Part shown: positions 25,279 through 34,627 of the stretch, in pieces | Layout: each line of letters begins with the position of its first letter | Position numbering within the stretch: the stretch's first letter is position 1 | Source of the DNA: Ruegeria arenilitoris | GTDB lineage: Bacteria > Pseudomonadota > Alphaproteobacteria > Rhodobacterales > Rhodobacteraceae | Direction: 5' to 3' | DNA length: 64,000 nucleotides | NCBI RefSeq assembly: GCF_013032855.1 | Contig: NZ_WQDA01000001.1 | Coordinates: forward strand, 751,501 to 815,500 | Position numbers and translations under genes: made by a program | The notes under the pieces: generated by a model | Seen by the model: only the letters and a program-made list of their open reading frames with translations | Databases searched by the model: none | Told to the model about the DNA's origin: nothing

Positions 25279-26469
25279 GTGGACTTGAATTATACGGACG
25301 AGGAGAAGGCCTTTCGCGACGAGGTTCGAGCCTTTCTGGCCGAAAAGCTGCCCAAGGAGATCTCGGACAAGATCCGGGCTGGCCGGAACATCGGCAAGGA
25401 AGGGTATGAGTGGTGGCACGCCACGCTGAACGAGCGCGACTGGTTGAATTTCAACTGGCCGAAGGAGTTTGGCGGCGCCGAGTGGAACGCGGTTCAGCGC
25501 CATATATTCGAGGAGGAATGCGCCGCCGCCTATGCGCCGCGTATCGTGCCGTTTGGCCTGTCGATGCTGGGCCCGGTGCTGCAGAAATTCGGCTCGAAGG
25601 CGCAGCAGGAGTATTTCCTGCCGCGCATCCTCAATGGTGAACATTGGTGGTGCCAGGGCTATTCCGAGCCGGGTGCCGGGTCGGACCTGGCCTCGCTGAA
25701 GACCCGCGCGGTGCGCGACGGCGACCACTATGTCGTCAATGGCCAGAAGACCTGGACCACGCTGGCGCAATACGCCAACTGGATCTTCTGCCTGGTGCGC
25801 ACCGACCCCGAGGCCAAGGCGCAGGAGGGGATCTCGTTCCTGCTGATCGACATGAACACGCCGGGGATCGAGGTGCGCCCCATCGTCCTGCTGGACGGCA
25901 CGCCCGAGGTCAACGAGGTGTTCTTTGACGATGTGCGTGTTCCGGTCGAAAACCTGGTGGGCGAAGAGAACAAGGGCTGGACCTATGCCAAGTATCTGCT
26001 GACGCATGAACGCACCAACATTGCCGGTGTCGGCTTCAGCCAGGCGGGGCTGGACATGGTCAAACGGATTGCCCGGATCGAAACCGCGAATGGCCGCCCC
26101 CTGATCGAGAACCCGCATTTCGCCGCTCGGCTGGCGCGGGTCGAGATCGACCTGATGGCCATGGCCACCACCAACATGCGCATCATCAGCCAGGCTGCGG
26201 CCGGACAGGCACCGGGGGTCGAAAGCTCGATGCTGAAGGTCAAGGGAACGATCATCCGGCAGGAGATCAACGACCTGGCCCGCCGCGCGGTGGGGCCTTA
26301 TGCGATGCCTTTCGCCTCCGAGGCGGTGGCAGGCGACAACGACCCGATCGGGCCGGACTATGCCGCGCCGGTCGCCGCCCAGTATTTCAACAACCGGAAA
26401 CTGTCGATCTTCGGCGGGTCGAACGAGATCCAGCGCGGGATCATCGCCAAGGTCAAGATGGGGGGCTGA
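25279..26469 (+). CDS. pimC: Acyl-CoA dehydrogenase, pimeloyl-CoA dehydrogenase large-subunit type
   Basis: A 396-residue FAD acyl-CoA dehydrogenase. It has the flavin-contact segment YSEPGAGSDLASL, the C-terminal FGGSNEIQRGIIAK and an N-terminal helical domain. It is paired with a second, more divergent dehydrogenase immediately downstream, as in pimC-pimD of dicarboxylate beta-oxidation. The start is GTG at 25279 behind GGAGGAGGG. The product is expected to form a heteromer with the next protein and to oxidise dicarboxylyl- or long-chain acyl-CoA. Confidence 0.82.
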   Translation: MDLNYTDEEKAFRDEVRAFLAEKLPKEISDKIRAGRNIGKEGYEWWHATLNERDWLNFNWPKEFGGAEWNAVQRHIFEEECAAAYAPRIVPFGLSMLGPVLQKFGSKAQQEYFLPRILNGEHWWCQGYSEPGAGSDLASLKTRAVRDGDHYVVNGQKTWTTLAQYANWIFCLVRTDPEAKAQEGISFLLIDMNTPGIEVRPIVLLDGTPEVNEVFFDDVRVPVENLVGEENKGWTYAKYLLTHERTNIAGVGFSQAGLDMVKRIARIETANGRPLIENPHFAARLARVEIDLMAMATTNMRIISQAAAGQAPGVESSMLKVKGTIIRQEINDLARRAVGPYAMPFASEAVAGDNDPIGPDYAAPVAAQYFNNRKLSIFGGSNEIQRGIIAKVKMGG

Positions 26470-26470
26470 G

Positions 26471-27598
26471 ATGGATTTCAACCTGACCGAAGAACGGCAG
26501 ATGCTGCAGGACACGCTGCGGCGCTATCTGGCCGACAGATATACGACTCTGGTGCGCAACGACATTCTGGACAGCCCGGCGGGGTTCAGCGCCGACATCT
26601 GGCGCGAACTGGCCGATCTGGGCGTTCTGGGCGCGCTGTTCGACGAAGCGGATGGCGGGTTCGGCGGGGCGGGCTTTGACATCGCCACCGTGTTCGAGGA
26701 ACTGGGCCGGGCCGGGGTGGTCGAGCCGGTTCTGGACAGCTGCATTCTGGGCGGTCGGCTGATCGCGCAGGTGGGCAGCCCCGATCAGCGGGCGCTGCTG
26801 GATCAGGTGGTCTCGGGCGCGCTGCATCTGGCGCTGGCGCATGGGGAGCCTGCCAGCCGGTATGACCTGAGCCGGGTCGAGACCACCGTGCGGACCGACG
26901 GCACGGACTTGATCCTGAACGGACGCAAGGCTGTGGTCGTGAATGCCGAGGTCGCCGGGCAGTTGATCGTTTCCGCGCGCGAAACGGGCGGGCCGTTCGA
27001 TCTGGACGGCATTTCGCTGTTTCTGGTGCCTGCTGGCACGCCGGGTCTGGGCTTGCGCGGGTATCCGATGCTGGCCGGGGGCCGCGCGGTCGAGGTCACT
27101 CTGGACGATGTGCGCCTGCCGGAAACCGCGCGTCTGGGCGCGGCGGGGCAGGGGTTCGAGCCGCTGATGAACGTTGTGGCCGCAGCCAATGTCGCGCTGG
27201 TCGCCGAGGTGCTGGGTGCGATGGAAAGCGCGGTGGAACTGACACGGCAATACCTGATGACGCGCAAGCAGTTCGGCCGTCCGATCGGGACCTTTCAGGC
27301 CCTGCAGCACCGGTTCGCGGATATGCTGATCGAGCTGGAGCAGGCGCGCTCGGCGGTGATCAACGCGGCCGGTCACCTTGAAGCGCCCGATCGCGACCGG
27401 CAGATCGCCGCGGCCCGCAACCTGGTGTCGCGGGTGGGCCGGTTGGTGGCCGAGGAAACGATCCAGATGCATGGCGGCATCGCCATGACGCAGGAATATG
27501 AGCTGGCGCATATTGCCAAGCGGATCGTCATGTCGGATCACAGGTTCGGCGACGCGGATTATCATTTGGAGCGGTTCATTGCACTCGGCGCGGCCTGA
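26471..27598 (+). CDS. pimD: Acyl-CoA dehydrogenase, pimeloyl-CoA dehydrogenase small-subunit type
   Basis: A 375-residue acyl-CoA dehydrogenase-fold protein, the likely partner of the preceding one. TRKQFGRPIGTFQALQH and MHGGIAMTQEYELAH are the typical C-terminal motifs. The middle domain is shortened and divergent, as in small subunits of heteromeric acyl-CoA dehydrogenases. Its ATG comes one base after the pimC-like stop. The thioesterase gene begins inside its last 20 bases. Confidence 0.82.
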   Translation: MDFNLTEERQMLQDTLRRYLADRYTTLVRNDILDSPAGFSADIWRELADLGVLGALFDEADGGFGGAGFDIATVFEELGRAGVVEPVLDSCILGGRLIAQVGSPDQRALLDQVVSGALHLALAHGEPASRYDLSRVETTVRTDGTDLILNGRKAVVVNAEVAGQLIVSARETGGPFDLDGISLFLVPAGTPGLGLRGYPMLAGGRAVEVTLDDVRLPETARLGAAGQGFEPLMNVVAAANVALVAEVLGAMESAVELTRQYLMTRKQFGRPIGTFQALQHRFADMLIELEQARSAVINAAGHLEAPDRDRQIAAARNLVSRVGRLVAEETIQMHGGIAMTQEYELAHIAKRIVMSDHRFGDADYHLERFIALGAA

Positions 27599-27998
27599 AG
27601 ACGACCCAAAGGTCCGGCGGTCGGGCTGTCAGAACGCGATCGGGTTCGAGGTGGATCTGTCCGAGCCCGACGGCCGGGCCCGGTGCCATTTGACCATCCG
27701 GGCGGATCATCTGAACAGCCAGGGCATCCTGCATGGCGGCATCATCGCCATGCTGCTGGACGTGGCTTGCGGCAACACCGCCTCGGCCTGGTTCGACCGG
27801 GACGAACATCCGCTGGTTCTGACCCTGTCGCTGAATACAAGCTATGTGGCGGCGGTGCGTCAGGGGCGCGTGACGGCCACGGGGCGCGCAACGGGTGGCG
27901 GGCGCACGCTGGCCTATGTGACCGGAGAGTTGCACAGCGACGACGGAACCCTGATCGCGACGGCGGCGGGAGTGTTCAAGCGCACCACGAAACGCTGA
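27579..27998 (+). CDS. PaaI-type hotdog thioesterase
   Basis: A hotdog-fold acyl-CoA thioesterase of about 139 residues. HGGIIAMLLDVACGNTA carries the catalytic Asp, and LNTSYVAAVRQG follows. The best start is TTG at 27579, which has GGAG seven bases upstream and overlaps the end of the pimD-like gene by 20 bp. No ATG is available in a sensible place. It is distinct from paaI at 1583-2017. It probably relieves CoA sequestration by slowly metabolised acyl-CoAs of this pathway. Confidence 0.75.
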   Translation: MHSARPEDDPKVRRSGCQNAIGFEVDLSEPDGRARCHLTIRADHLNSQGILHGGIIAMLLDVACGNTASAWFDRDEHPLVLTLSLNTSYVAAVRQGRVTATGRATGGGRTLAYVTGELHSDDGTLIATAAGVFKRTTKR

Positions 27999-28037
27999 GC
28001 GAAAAACCGGTTCCGGCGCAGGGGAGGGCGAAGGGAC

Positions 28038-29528
28038 ATGAACAAATGGCACGACTATCCGGATGCCCAGATCCGGACCCGCCCGCAGGCCCGCGCCTTC
28101 GCCGACGGGTTCGGCGCCAATTGGAGCTTTGCTGACCTCGACCGCGCGATTTCCGAGCTGTCAGACATCCTGCTGGCCTCGGGGGTGCGCCCGTGCGATC
28201 GGGTCATGCTGGTGCTCGAAAATTGCTGTGCGACGGTGGCCGCGCTGTTTGCCTGTTCCCGGATCGGCGCTTGCGTGGTGCCGGTGAACGCCCGTCAGAC
28301 CGCGGCTGAGTTGGCACGCATCGTGGATCACATCACCCCGGCGGTGATCCTGTTCACGTCGGCGGCGTCGCCGGAGGCGTGCGACCATGCGCGAATGGCC
28401 GGGGGCCAGCCTGTTTCCGGGGACTTCGGGCAGATGCACCTGGCCGCGCCGAACCCGAGCGCGCCCGACCCCGATCTGGCGGATGTCGCGGCGATGTTGT
28501 TCACCACCGGCACGACCGGAACGCCCAAGGGTGTGATGCTGACTCACGAAAACCTGCGGTTCGGCGGGCTGACCTCGGCGAATTTCCGAGGGCTGACGCA
28601 GGATGACGTGGTCTATGGCGTGCTGCCGATTTCGCACATCTTCGGGCTGGCCTCGATCGTCACCGGATCGGCGCTCGCCGGGGCCTTCGTCCAGCTGGAT
28701 GCCAGATTCGCGGCGGACCGCGCCTTTGCCGCGTTGAATACGGGCGTCACGGTGTTTTCGGGTGTGCCGCAGATGCATGCGCTGCTGATGCAATATGCCA
28801 GGGAACAGGGGTTGGAGCGGTTGCCGTCGGGCGTCCTGCGCTACACCTCGTCCGGGGCTGCCCCGCTGGATCCGGCGTGGAAACGCAAGGCCGAGGCGTT
28901 TTATGGCGTCGCGCTGCAGAATGGCTATGGCATGACCGAAAGCACGGCGGGGATCTGCGCCTCGCACAACCGGATCGGGGATCCGGATATCTCGGTCGGC
29001 CCGCCCTTGCCGGGGGTCGAACTGCGTATTGACGAAACCATACCCGGCGGCGGAGATGGCGTGGGCGAGATCCTGACGCGCGGCCCGCATGTGATGAAGG
29101 GGTACTATCGCAACGGCGAGGAAACGGGCCGGGTTCTGGTCCGGGGATGGTTGCGCACGGGTGACCTCGGCCGCCTCGACGCGCAGGGCAATCTGCACGT
29201 CGTCGGCCGCGCCAAGGAACTGATCATTCACGGCGGCTTCAACGTCTATCCGCCCGAAGTCGAGACGGCGCTGAACGACCATCCGCAGGTGATCCAATCT
29301 GCGGTGATCGGGCATCGGGTGGGCGGCGACGAACAGGTGCTGGCCTTTGTCCAGGTGGCAGAAACCGGCGCTGTGTCAGAGGCAGAGTTGGCGGAGTTCG
29401 TGGCGGGACGTCTTGCGGGCTACAAACGGCCCAGCCGGATCGTGCTGGCTACGTCCTTGCCGGCCGCGCCCACGGGCAAGATCCTAAAACACAAGCTGCT
29501 GACACATTTCGCGGATCAACTGGCCTAG
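28038..29528 (+). CDS. AMP-forming acyl-CoA synthetase (PimA-like)
   Basis: A 496-residue member of the ANL superfamily. It shows the P-loop TTGTTGTPKG, NGYGMTES, the hinge GWLRTGDLGRL and the C-terminal catalytic Lys in PTGKILKHKL. It activates a carboxylic acid to its CoA thioester for the beta-oxidation genes upstream. In the pim operon the corresponding ligand is PimA. It starts 39 bp after the thioesterase, behind GGGGAGGGCG, and ends the operon. The acid is inferred only from context. Confidence 0.83.
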   Translation: MNKWHDYPDAQIRTRPQARAFADGFGANWSFADLDRAISELSDILLASGVRPCDRVMLVLENCCATVAALFACSRIGACVVPVNARQTAAELARIVDHITPAVILFTSAASPEACDHARMAGGQPVSGDFGQMHLAAPNPSAPDPDLADVAAMLFTTGTTGTPKGVMLTHENLRFGGLTSANFRGLTQDDVVYGVLPISHIFGLASIVTGSALAGAFVQLDARFAADRAFAALNTGVTVFSGVPQMHALLMQYAREQGLERLPSGVLRYTSSGAAPLDPAWKRKAEAFYGVALQNGYGMTESTAGICASHNRIGDPDISVGPPLPGVELRIDETIPGGGDGVGEILTRGPHVMKGYYRNGEETGRVLVRGWLRTGDLGRLDAQGNLHVVGRAKELIIHGGFNVYPPEVETALNDHPQVIQSAVIGHRVGGDEQVLAFVQVAETGAVSEAELAEFVAGRLAGYKRPSRIVLATSLPAAPTGKILKHKLLTHFADQLA

Positions 29529-29540
29529 GGGAAGGGCCGA

Positions 29541-29593
29541 CAAAACGCTACCGCTCCCGCGCGATGCCGGGCCCAACAGGAGGAGGCGTTTTG
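29541..29593. terminator. Candidate bidirectional terminator
   Basis: CAAAACGC (29541-29548) and GCGTTTTG (29586-29593) form an inverted repeat with further internal pairing (CCGCTCC with GGAGGAGG). It sits between the convergent CoA ligase and rpe genes. The distal arm ends in TTTT on one strand and the proximal arm in AAAA on the other, as a shared terminator would. Confidence 0.45.
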
Positions 29594-29624
29594 CCAAAAC
29601 GTCGACGAAGGACGGGAGCCGCCG

Positions 29625-30314
29625 TCAGACCGCGTGGCCTTCGGCTGCGGCGCGAATGGCGCGGATGTTCTGGCCATAGACGTCCGGGTTCGCAACCGAC
29701 CCGCCCTTGAAGACCGCGGAACCGGCAACAAGAACGTCCGCGCCGGCTGCCGCGACCAGCGGGGCGGTTGTGGTGTCGACGCCACCGTCGATTTCGATAT
29801 GCACCGGGCGGTCTCCGATCAACTCGCGCAGGCGGCTCACCTTTGCGGTCATGTCGATGAATTTCTGCCCGCCAAAGCCGGGGTTCACCGTCATCACGCA
29901 GACCAGATCTGCCAGATCCAGCAGGTGTTCGACCGCTTCGGCCGGGGTGCCGGGGTTCAGCGCCACGCCTGCCTTCATGCCCGCCGCGCGGATCGCCTGC
30001 AACGTGCGGTGCGTGTGCGGACCAGCCTCGACATGGGCCGTCAGATAGTCCGCGCCGGCATCGGCATAGGCCTGGATGTAGGGGTCGACCGGCGTGATCA
30101 TCAGGTGCACATCCATCACCGTCTTGACATGCGGGCGGAACGCTTTGACCGCCGGTGGGCCGAAGGTGAGGTTCGGTACGAAATGCCCGTCCATCACGTC
30201 AACATGGACCCAGTCGGCGCCCTGTGCCTCGATGGCTTGGATTTCCTGTCCGAAATTGGCGAAATCGGCGGACAGGATCGACGGTGCGATCTTGATCTTG
30301 CGGTCAAAGCTCAT
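29625..30314 (-). CDS. rpe: Ribulose-phosphate 3-epimerase
   Basis: A 229-residue TIM-barrel enzyme interconverting ribulose 5-phosphate and xylulose 5-phosphate. Signatures are SILSADFANFGQE, HVDVMDGHFVPNL, HLMI, VNPGFGGQKF and EIDGGV. The ATG at 30314 gives the standard N-terminus (MSFDRKIKIAPSILSAD). It diverges from phnC, and C-P lyase degradation ends in 5-phosphoribosyl compounds that feed the pentose phosphate pathway, which may explain the neighbourhood. Confidence 0.95.
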   Translation of the reverse strand: MSFDRKIKIAPSILSADFANFGQEIQAIEAQGADWVHVDVMDGHFVPNLTFGPPAVKAFRPHVKTVMDVHLMITPVDPYIQAYADAGADYLTAHVEAGPHTHRTLQAIRAAGMKAGVALNPGTPAEAVEHLLDLADLVCVMTVNPGFGGQKFIDMTAKVSRLRELIGDRPVHIEIDGGVDTTTAPLVAAAGADVLVAGSAVFKGGSVANPDVYGQNIRAIRAAAEGHAV

Positions 30315-30461
30315 GGCGGCCTCATGTGACAGATCTGATGGTTCAGGTGTTGAGCCCGCGTATAGACGGGACGAGCGGTATTGCCCAGCCCTTGCATAGG
30401 CCATCGGCTTTCAGCCCGTTACAAAAGCTTCACCGGATCGACACATCACCTTTGAGCACCA

Positions 30462-30473
30462 GCTGTAGACGAC
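30462..30473. promoter_or_regulatory. Candidate PhnF operator upstream of phnC
   Basis: GCTGTAGACGAC matches 10 of 12 bases of the perfect dyad GTTGTAGACAAC found between phnF and phnG (36042-36053). It lies 26 bp before the phnC GTG, so the uptake operon may share the phnF regulator. Confidence 0.45.
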
Positions 30474-30498
30474 CTCCATCACGAATTGGGGGTGGCAC

Positions 30499-31320
30499 GT
30501 GCTGCGCATCGAAAAACTGACCAAGCGCTTCGGCGACAATACCGCCGTCGACACCGCAACGCTGGACGTCGACAAGCCATGCATGATCGGGGTCATCGGG
30601 CGGTCGGGCGCAGGCAAGTCCACCCTGCTGCGTATGATCAACCGCCTGACCGATGCCAGCGCCGGGCAGATCCTGTTTCACGGGCGCGACGTGACCACGC
30701 TGAAAGGGCGCGAAAAACGTGCGTGGCAGGCCGATTGCGCGATGATCTTTCAGCAATTCAACCTTGTGCCCCGCATGGATGTGGTCTCGAATGTGTTGCA
30801 CGGAACGCTGAACCGGCACTCGACGCTGGCGACCATGTTCAATCTGTTCCCGATGGAAGACATCCATCGCGCCATCGACATTCTTGACCGACTTGGCATC
30901 GCCGAACATGCCCCTAAACGGGCCGAGGCGTTGTCGGGCGGGCAGCAGCAGCGTGTCGCTATCGCGCGCGCCCTGATGCAGGATCCCAAGATCATCCTGG
31001 CCGATGAACCCATCGCCTCGCTGGATCCGATGAATGCGCAGGTCGTGATGCAGGCCCTGCGCCGCATCCACGAAGAGGACGGCCGTACCGTGATCGCCAA
31101 TCTGCACACGTTGGACACCGCGCGCCGCTATTGCGACCGCGTGGTCGGCATGCGCGACGGGCGCATCGTGTTCGACGGCCTGCCCGAGCAGCTGACCACC
31201 GGCGTCGCCCGCGAGATCTACGGCGCTGATGCCAGCTTCTCCGAGGCCGCGACCTCGACCGAGATCGAAACACTGGATGCCACCCGGAAGGCTCTGATGG
31301 AAGCCGAGGCCACGATCTGA
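30499..31320 (+). CDS. phnC: Phosphonate ABC transporter ATP-binding protein PhnC
   Basis: A 273-residue ATPase energising phosphonate import. Walker A is GRSGAGKST near residue 34, the signature is [13 protein letters not shown], and Walker B is [11 protein letters not shown]. The start is GTG at 30499 with GGGGGTGG close upstream. It leads the uptake block phnC-phnD-phnE1-phnE2. A putative PhnF site lies just upstream. Confidence 0.95.
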   Translation: MLRIEKLTKRFGDNTAVDTATLDVDKPCMIGVIGRSGAGKSTLLRMINRLTDASAGQILFHGRDVTTLKGREKRAWQADCAMIFQQFNLVPRMDVVSNVLHGTLNRHSTLATMFNLFPMEDIHRAIDILDRLGIAEHAPKRAEALSGGQQQRVAIARALMQDPKIILADEPIASLDPMNAQVVMQALRRIHEEDGRTVIANLHTLDTARRYCDRVVGMRDGRIVFDGLPEQLTTGVAREIYGADASFSEAATSTEIETLDATRKALMEAEATI

Positions 31321-31327
31321 GCCCAAA

Positions 31328-31364
31328 CCACCTCATTTATCGCCCGGCCCGATGAATGGGGTGG
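31328..31364 (+). other. Hairpin between phnC and phnD
   Basis: CCACCTCATT (31328-31337) pairs with AATGGGGTGG (31355-31364) over 10 bp with one G-T wobble. No T-tract follows. It could protect the phnD part of the message. Confidence 0.35.
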
Positions 31365-31388
31365 GCCAATCAACCTGGAGAGAGACAG

Positions 31389-32291
31389 ATGAAGAAACTA
31401 GTTGCCGCCCTGGTCGCGACCACCGCCCTGTGCGCGCCCGCCATGGCCGAGGAGATCAGCGAATTCCGTATCGGTATCCTGGGCGGAGAAAACGCGCAGG
31501 ACCGGCTGAACAACAACGAATGTCTGCGTGAGTACACCGAGGACGCGCTGGGTGTCGAAACCAAGCTGTTCGCCCCGGCCGATTACAACGGCGTGATCCA
31601 GGGCCTGCTGGGCGGCACGATCGACATGGCCTGGCTGGGCGCCTCCGCCTATGCCAAGACCTATCTGAGCGACCCCGAGGCGGTCGAACCGGTTCTGGTC
31701 AAGGTGAACGTGGATGGTGGGTATGGCTACTACTCGGTCGGGTTCGCCCGCAAGGATAGCGGCATCACCTCGCTTGATGACATGAAAGGCAAGGTGTTTG
31801 GCTTTGGTGATCCGAACTCGACCTCGGGCTACCTGATCCCCTCGATCGAAATCCCTCAGGCAACGGGTGCGACGATGGAGTCGGGTGACTACTTCGGTGA
31901 GGTGAAGTTCACCGGTGGTCACGAGCAGACGATCGTCGCCGTGAACAACGGTGACGTGGATGGTGGCGTGACTTGGGCCGACGGTCTGGGCAACTGGGAA
32001 GACGGCTACAATTCGGGTGCGCTGCGCCGCGCCGTGGATGCCGGACTGGTTGACATGAACGACATGGTCGAAATCTGGAAATCGAAGCCGATCCCCGAGG
32101 GTCCAGTGGTTCTGCGCAAGGCATTGCCGGCGGATGTCAAAGAGAAGATGACGGCCCTGATGGCCGGGCTGGCCGACAAAGACCGTGAGTGCTTCTATGG
32201 CGTGGCCGCAGGTGAAGCCAAAGCGTTCGAGCCGATCACCCACGAGGCCTACGAAATCATCATTGAAGCCCGCAAGCTGAAGTCGAACTAA
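31389..32291 (+). CDS. phnD: Phosphonate ABC transporter substrate-binding protein PhnD
   Basis: A 300-residue periplasmic receptor. A signal peptide MKKLVAALVATTALC...AMA is followed by FRIGILGGENAQDRL, the characteristic start of mature PhnD. Later come KVFGFGDPNSTSGYLIPS and VDGGVTWADGL. GGAGAGAGAC precedes the ATG at 31389. Hairpins flank the gene on both sides, which suits the higher expression usually needed for a receptor. Confidence 0.95.
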   Translation: MKKLVAALVATTALCAPAMAEEISEFRIGILGGENAQDRLNNNECLREYTEDALGVETKLFAPADYNGVIQGLLGGTIDMAWLGASAYAKTYLSDPEAVEPVLVKVNVDGGYGYYSVGFARKDSGITSLDDMKGKVFGFGDPNSTSGYLIPSIEIPQATGATMESGDYFGEVKFTGGHEQTIVAVNNGDVDGGVTWADGLGNWEDGYNSGALRRAVDAGLVDMNDMVEIWKSKPIPEGPVVLRKALPADVKEKMTALMAGLADKDRECFYGVAAGEAKAFEPITHEAYEIIIEARKLKSN

Positions 32292-32310
32292 GCCTGTGCA
32301 ACTTCTGTTC

Positions 32311-32335
32311 GGGGTCCGGCCGCAAACCGGACCCC
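32311..32335 (+). other. Perfect hairpin between phnD and phnE1
   Basis: GGGGTCCGG (32311-32319) and CCGGACCCC (32327-32335) form a perfect 9-bp stem with a 7-base loop, 19 bp after the phnD stop and 22 bp before phnE1. There is no T-tract. It is probably an mRNA-stabilising or attenuating element that favours phnD over the permease genes. Confidence 0.55.
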
Positions 32336-32357
32336 ACTGTCCCCATCGGAGCCTTTC

Positions 32358-33239
32358 ATGACCGACCTGACCGCGGGATCCGCCGGCCTCGACCGGATCC
32401 GGGAGGATTACACCAGCATGACCCGTCGCAAACGGGTTTACGGTGGGATACTTCTGATCCTGTTCGTGGCACTTATGGCGGCCGGATTCCGGACCGCCGA
32501 CATGCGAAACGCCGGTAGTTTTGCCGATGGGTGGAACCGCATTTTCGATTACCCTGCCGAGGTTCTGACTGAGGCCTGGGAGAAGATCGGGGAATTGCCC
32601 GCGAATTTGGTCGAGTTCTTCCCCGCGCTGATCGAAACACTGAATATCGCCGCCGCGGCCACGCTGGTGGGCACTCTGGGCGGCACCTTTCTGGCGCTGA
32701 TGTCTACCCGCGGCATGGCGCTGTGGCCGTCATTGATCCCCGTTTTTCGGCGGATTTCTGATATTTGCCGGGCCGTTCCGGAAATTGTCATCGCGTTGGT
32801 TCTGATCTTTGTTCTTGGCGGCGGGCCTGTGCCTGCGATGATTGCCATCGCCATTCACACTGCCGGTGCCTTGGGCAAGTTGTTTTCCGAAGTGAATGAA
32901 AACGCCTCTCTGAAACCGGTCGAGGGGCTGCAGTCGGTTGGTGCAAACTGGTCGCAGCGGATGTATTTGGGCGTGATCCCGCAAGTCGGGCCAAACTATG
33001 TCAGCTACGCGCTGCTGCGGTTCGAGATCAACATCCGCGCCTCGGCCATTCTTGGTTTCGTGGGGGCAGGCGGCTTGGGGTACGAACTGCGCAACGCCAT
33101 GTCCTGGGGGCAGGGGCGTTACGACGAGGCGGCGGCCATCTTTCTGCTTCTGTTCGTCACCATCGTGGCCGTGGATCAGCTGTCCGGCGTTTTGCGTGAC
33201 CGCCTGACACACGGTTCCGCCAAAGGAGCCGCAGCATGA
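32358..33239 (+). CDS. phnE: Phosphonate ABC transporter permease PhnE1
   Basis: A 293-residue inner-membrane permease. There is an N-terminal membrane helix (GGILLILFVALMAAGF), several further helices, and the EAA-type cytoplasmic loop (VEGLQSVGANWSQRMYLGVIPQ) that contacts PhnC. GGAG precedes the ATG by six bases. It overlaps phnE2 by four bases, and the two probably form a heterodimeric channel. Confidence 0.93.
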   Translation: MTDLTAGSAGLDRIREDYTSMTRRKRVYGGILLILFVALMAAGFRTADMRNAGSFADGWNRIFDYPAEVLTEAWEKIGELPANLVEFFPALIETLNIAAAATLVGTLGGTFLALMSTRGMALWPSLIPVFRRISDICRAVPEIVIALVLIFVLGGGPVPAMIAIAIHTAGALGKLFSEVNENASLKPVEGLQSVGANWSQRMYLGVIPQVGPNYVSYALLRFEINIRASAILGFVGAGGLGYELRNAMSWGQGRYDEAAAIFLLLFVTIVAVDQLSGVLRDRLTHGSAKGAAA

Positions 33240-34603
33240 GCACCTTTGCCACTGATCTGCCGATCAACGACTTGAAAGCCAGAACCGACCACATCTTTCG
33301 GCGCAAACGGGCGCTGAGTTTCGGGTTGCCGGGGCTGGTCATTCTATACCTGGTCTATGTTTTCTTTGCCTTTGACGTGCCCGGCTTGGCCGAGCGGGCC
33401 AACTGGGAAAACGGCAAGACGCTTGTATCCGACAGCTACAGCTACAAGACTCACGTGACGCGGGACAATCGAAACGGACAGGTGTCCGTTGCGATCGAGG
33501 GAGAGCGCAAGGGCGCTTACCCGGATGGCACTGCGCCGGAATGGGTCGCTTTGGGCGAAACCACCGTGATTGACCTGCAAGACGGCCACATCGTTCGCTT
33601 TGGACCTCAAACCGTGGAATACGACATCCCGGGTTACGGAACAGTGCGCGCAACGCCCAGCCGGTCGGCCGGAGTGCAGGCCGAACTGCCGACTGCCGAG
33701 GTGCCGGACTGGATCAACATGTCAAAGAACCGCCTGGCGATCACCACGCCGGCGGGCCGGTTGACCGTGACACGCAACCGGGCCGAGGTGTTCCGGTATT
33801 TCAACGGGTGGGAACTGTTCTGGTTCACACTGGACAGCCCCTATCACGGTCAGTCTTTCAGCCAGTTGATGGGGCGTGCCGCATCGGGTGAGGCCGCGGA
33901 AATATTTGACGATTTCTGGACCAACAAAATGTGGCGCCATCAGGATGTTGCGTGGGCGATCTTTGAAACGCTTCTGATGGCTTTTCTGGGTACTCTGGGG
34001 GCGGGGATGATCGCTTTGCCCCTCGCATTTCTGGCGACACGAAATTTCAATCCGTTTAGAACGGTCCGATTTGCCACTCGTCGTATATTCGACTTCGTGC
34101 GCGGGGTTGATGCGTTGATCTGGACGGTGGTTCTGGCACGCGCCTTCGGGCCGGGGCCGCTGACAGGGGCGCTGGCCATCCTGGTCACCGATACCGGCAC
34201 CTTCGGCAAGATCTTCTCCGAGGCGCTGGAAAATGTTGATCAGAAGCAGATCGAGGGTGTGCAGTCTACCGGGGCCAATGCGCCGCAGAAATATCGTTTC
34301 GGTGTGATCCCGCAGATCACGCCGGTTCTGCTCAGTCAGCTCCTGTACTTCCTGGAATCCAACACCCGCAGCGCGACCGTGATCGGGGCGATAACCGGAG
34401 GCGGGATCGGTCTGTTGCTGACACAGGCGATCATCACCCAGAAAGACTGGGAGGAGGTCGCCTATTACATCGTGCTGATCATCCTGATGGTCATGCTGAT
34501 GGACTGGTTCTCGGGCTGGCTGCGCAGGCGGCTGATCCAGGGCGGGCCGCCCAAGGCGCGCAAACAGCGCGACCCGCAGGCGAAGCCCCTGATGTTGCCT
34601 TGA
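33236..34603 (+). CDS. phnE: Phosphonate ABC transporter permease PhnE2, with large periplasmic insertion
   Basis: A 455-residue second permease, about 160 residues longer than PhnE1. After the first membrane helix (residues about 35-50) comes a hydrophilic, beta-rich segment (about 55-225), probably periplasmic. The transport core with helices and the EAA loop (IEGVQSTGANAPQKYRFGVIPQ) follows. The start ATG overlaps the phnE1 stop. The extra segment may contact PhnD; its role is not known from sequence. Confidence 0.9.
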   Translation: MSTFATDLPINDLKARTDHIFRRKRALSFGLPGLVILYLVYVFFAFDVPGLAERANWENGKTLVSDSYSYKTHVTRDNRNGQVSVAIEGERKGAYPDGTAPEWVALGETTVIDLQDGHIVRFGPQTVEYDIPGYGTVRATPSRSAGVQAELPTAEVPDWINMSKNRLAITTPAGRLTVTRNRAEVFRYFNGWELFWFTLDSPYHGQSFSQLMGRAASGEAAEIFDDFWTNKMWRHQDVAWAIFETLLMAFLGTLGAGMIALPLAFLATRNFNPFRTVRFATRRIFDFVRGVDALIWTVVLARAFGPGPLTGALAILVTDTGTFGKIFSEALENVDQKQIEGVQSTGANAPQKYRFGVIPQITPVLLSQLLYFLESNTRSATVIGAITGGGIGLLLTQAIITQKDWEEVAYYIVLIILMVMLMDWFSGWLRRRLIQGGPPKARKQRDPQAKPLMLP

Positions 34604-34627
34604 ACCGCATACGAGGACTTGCAGACC

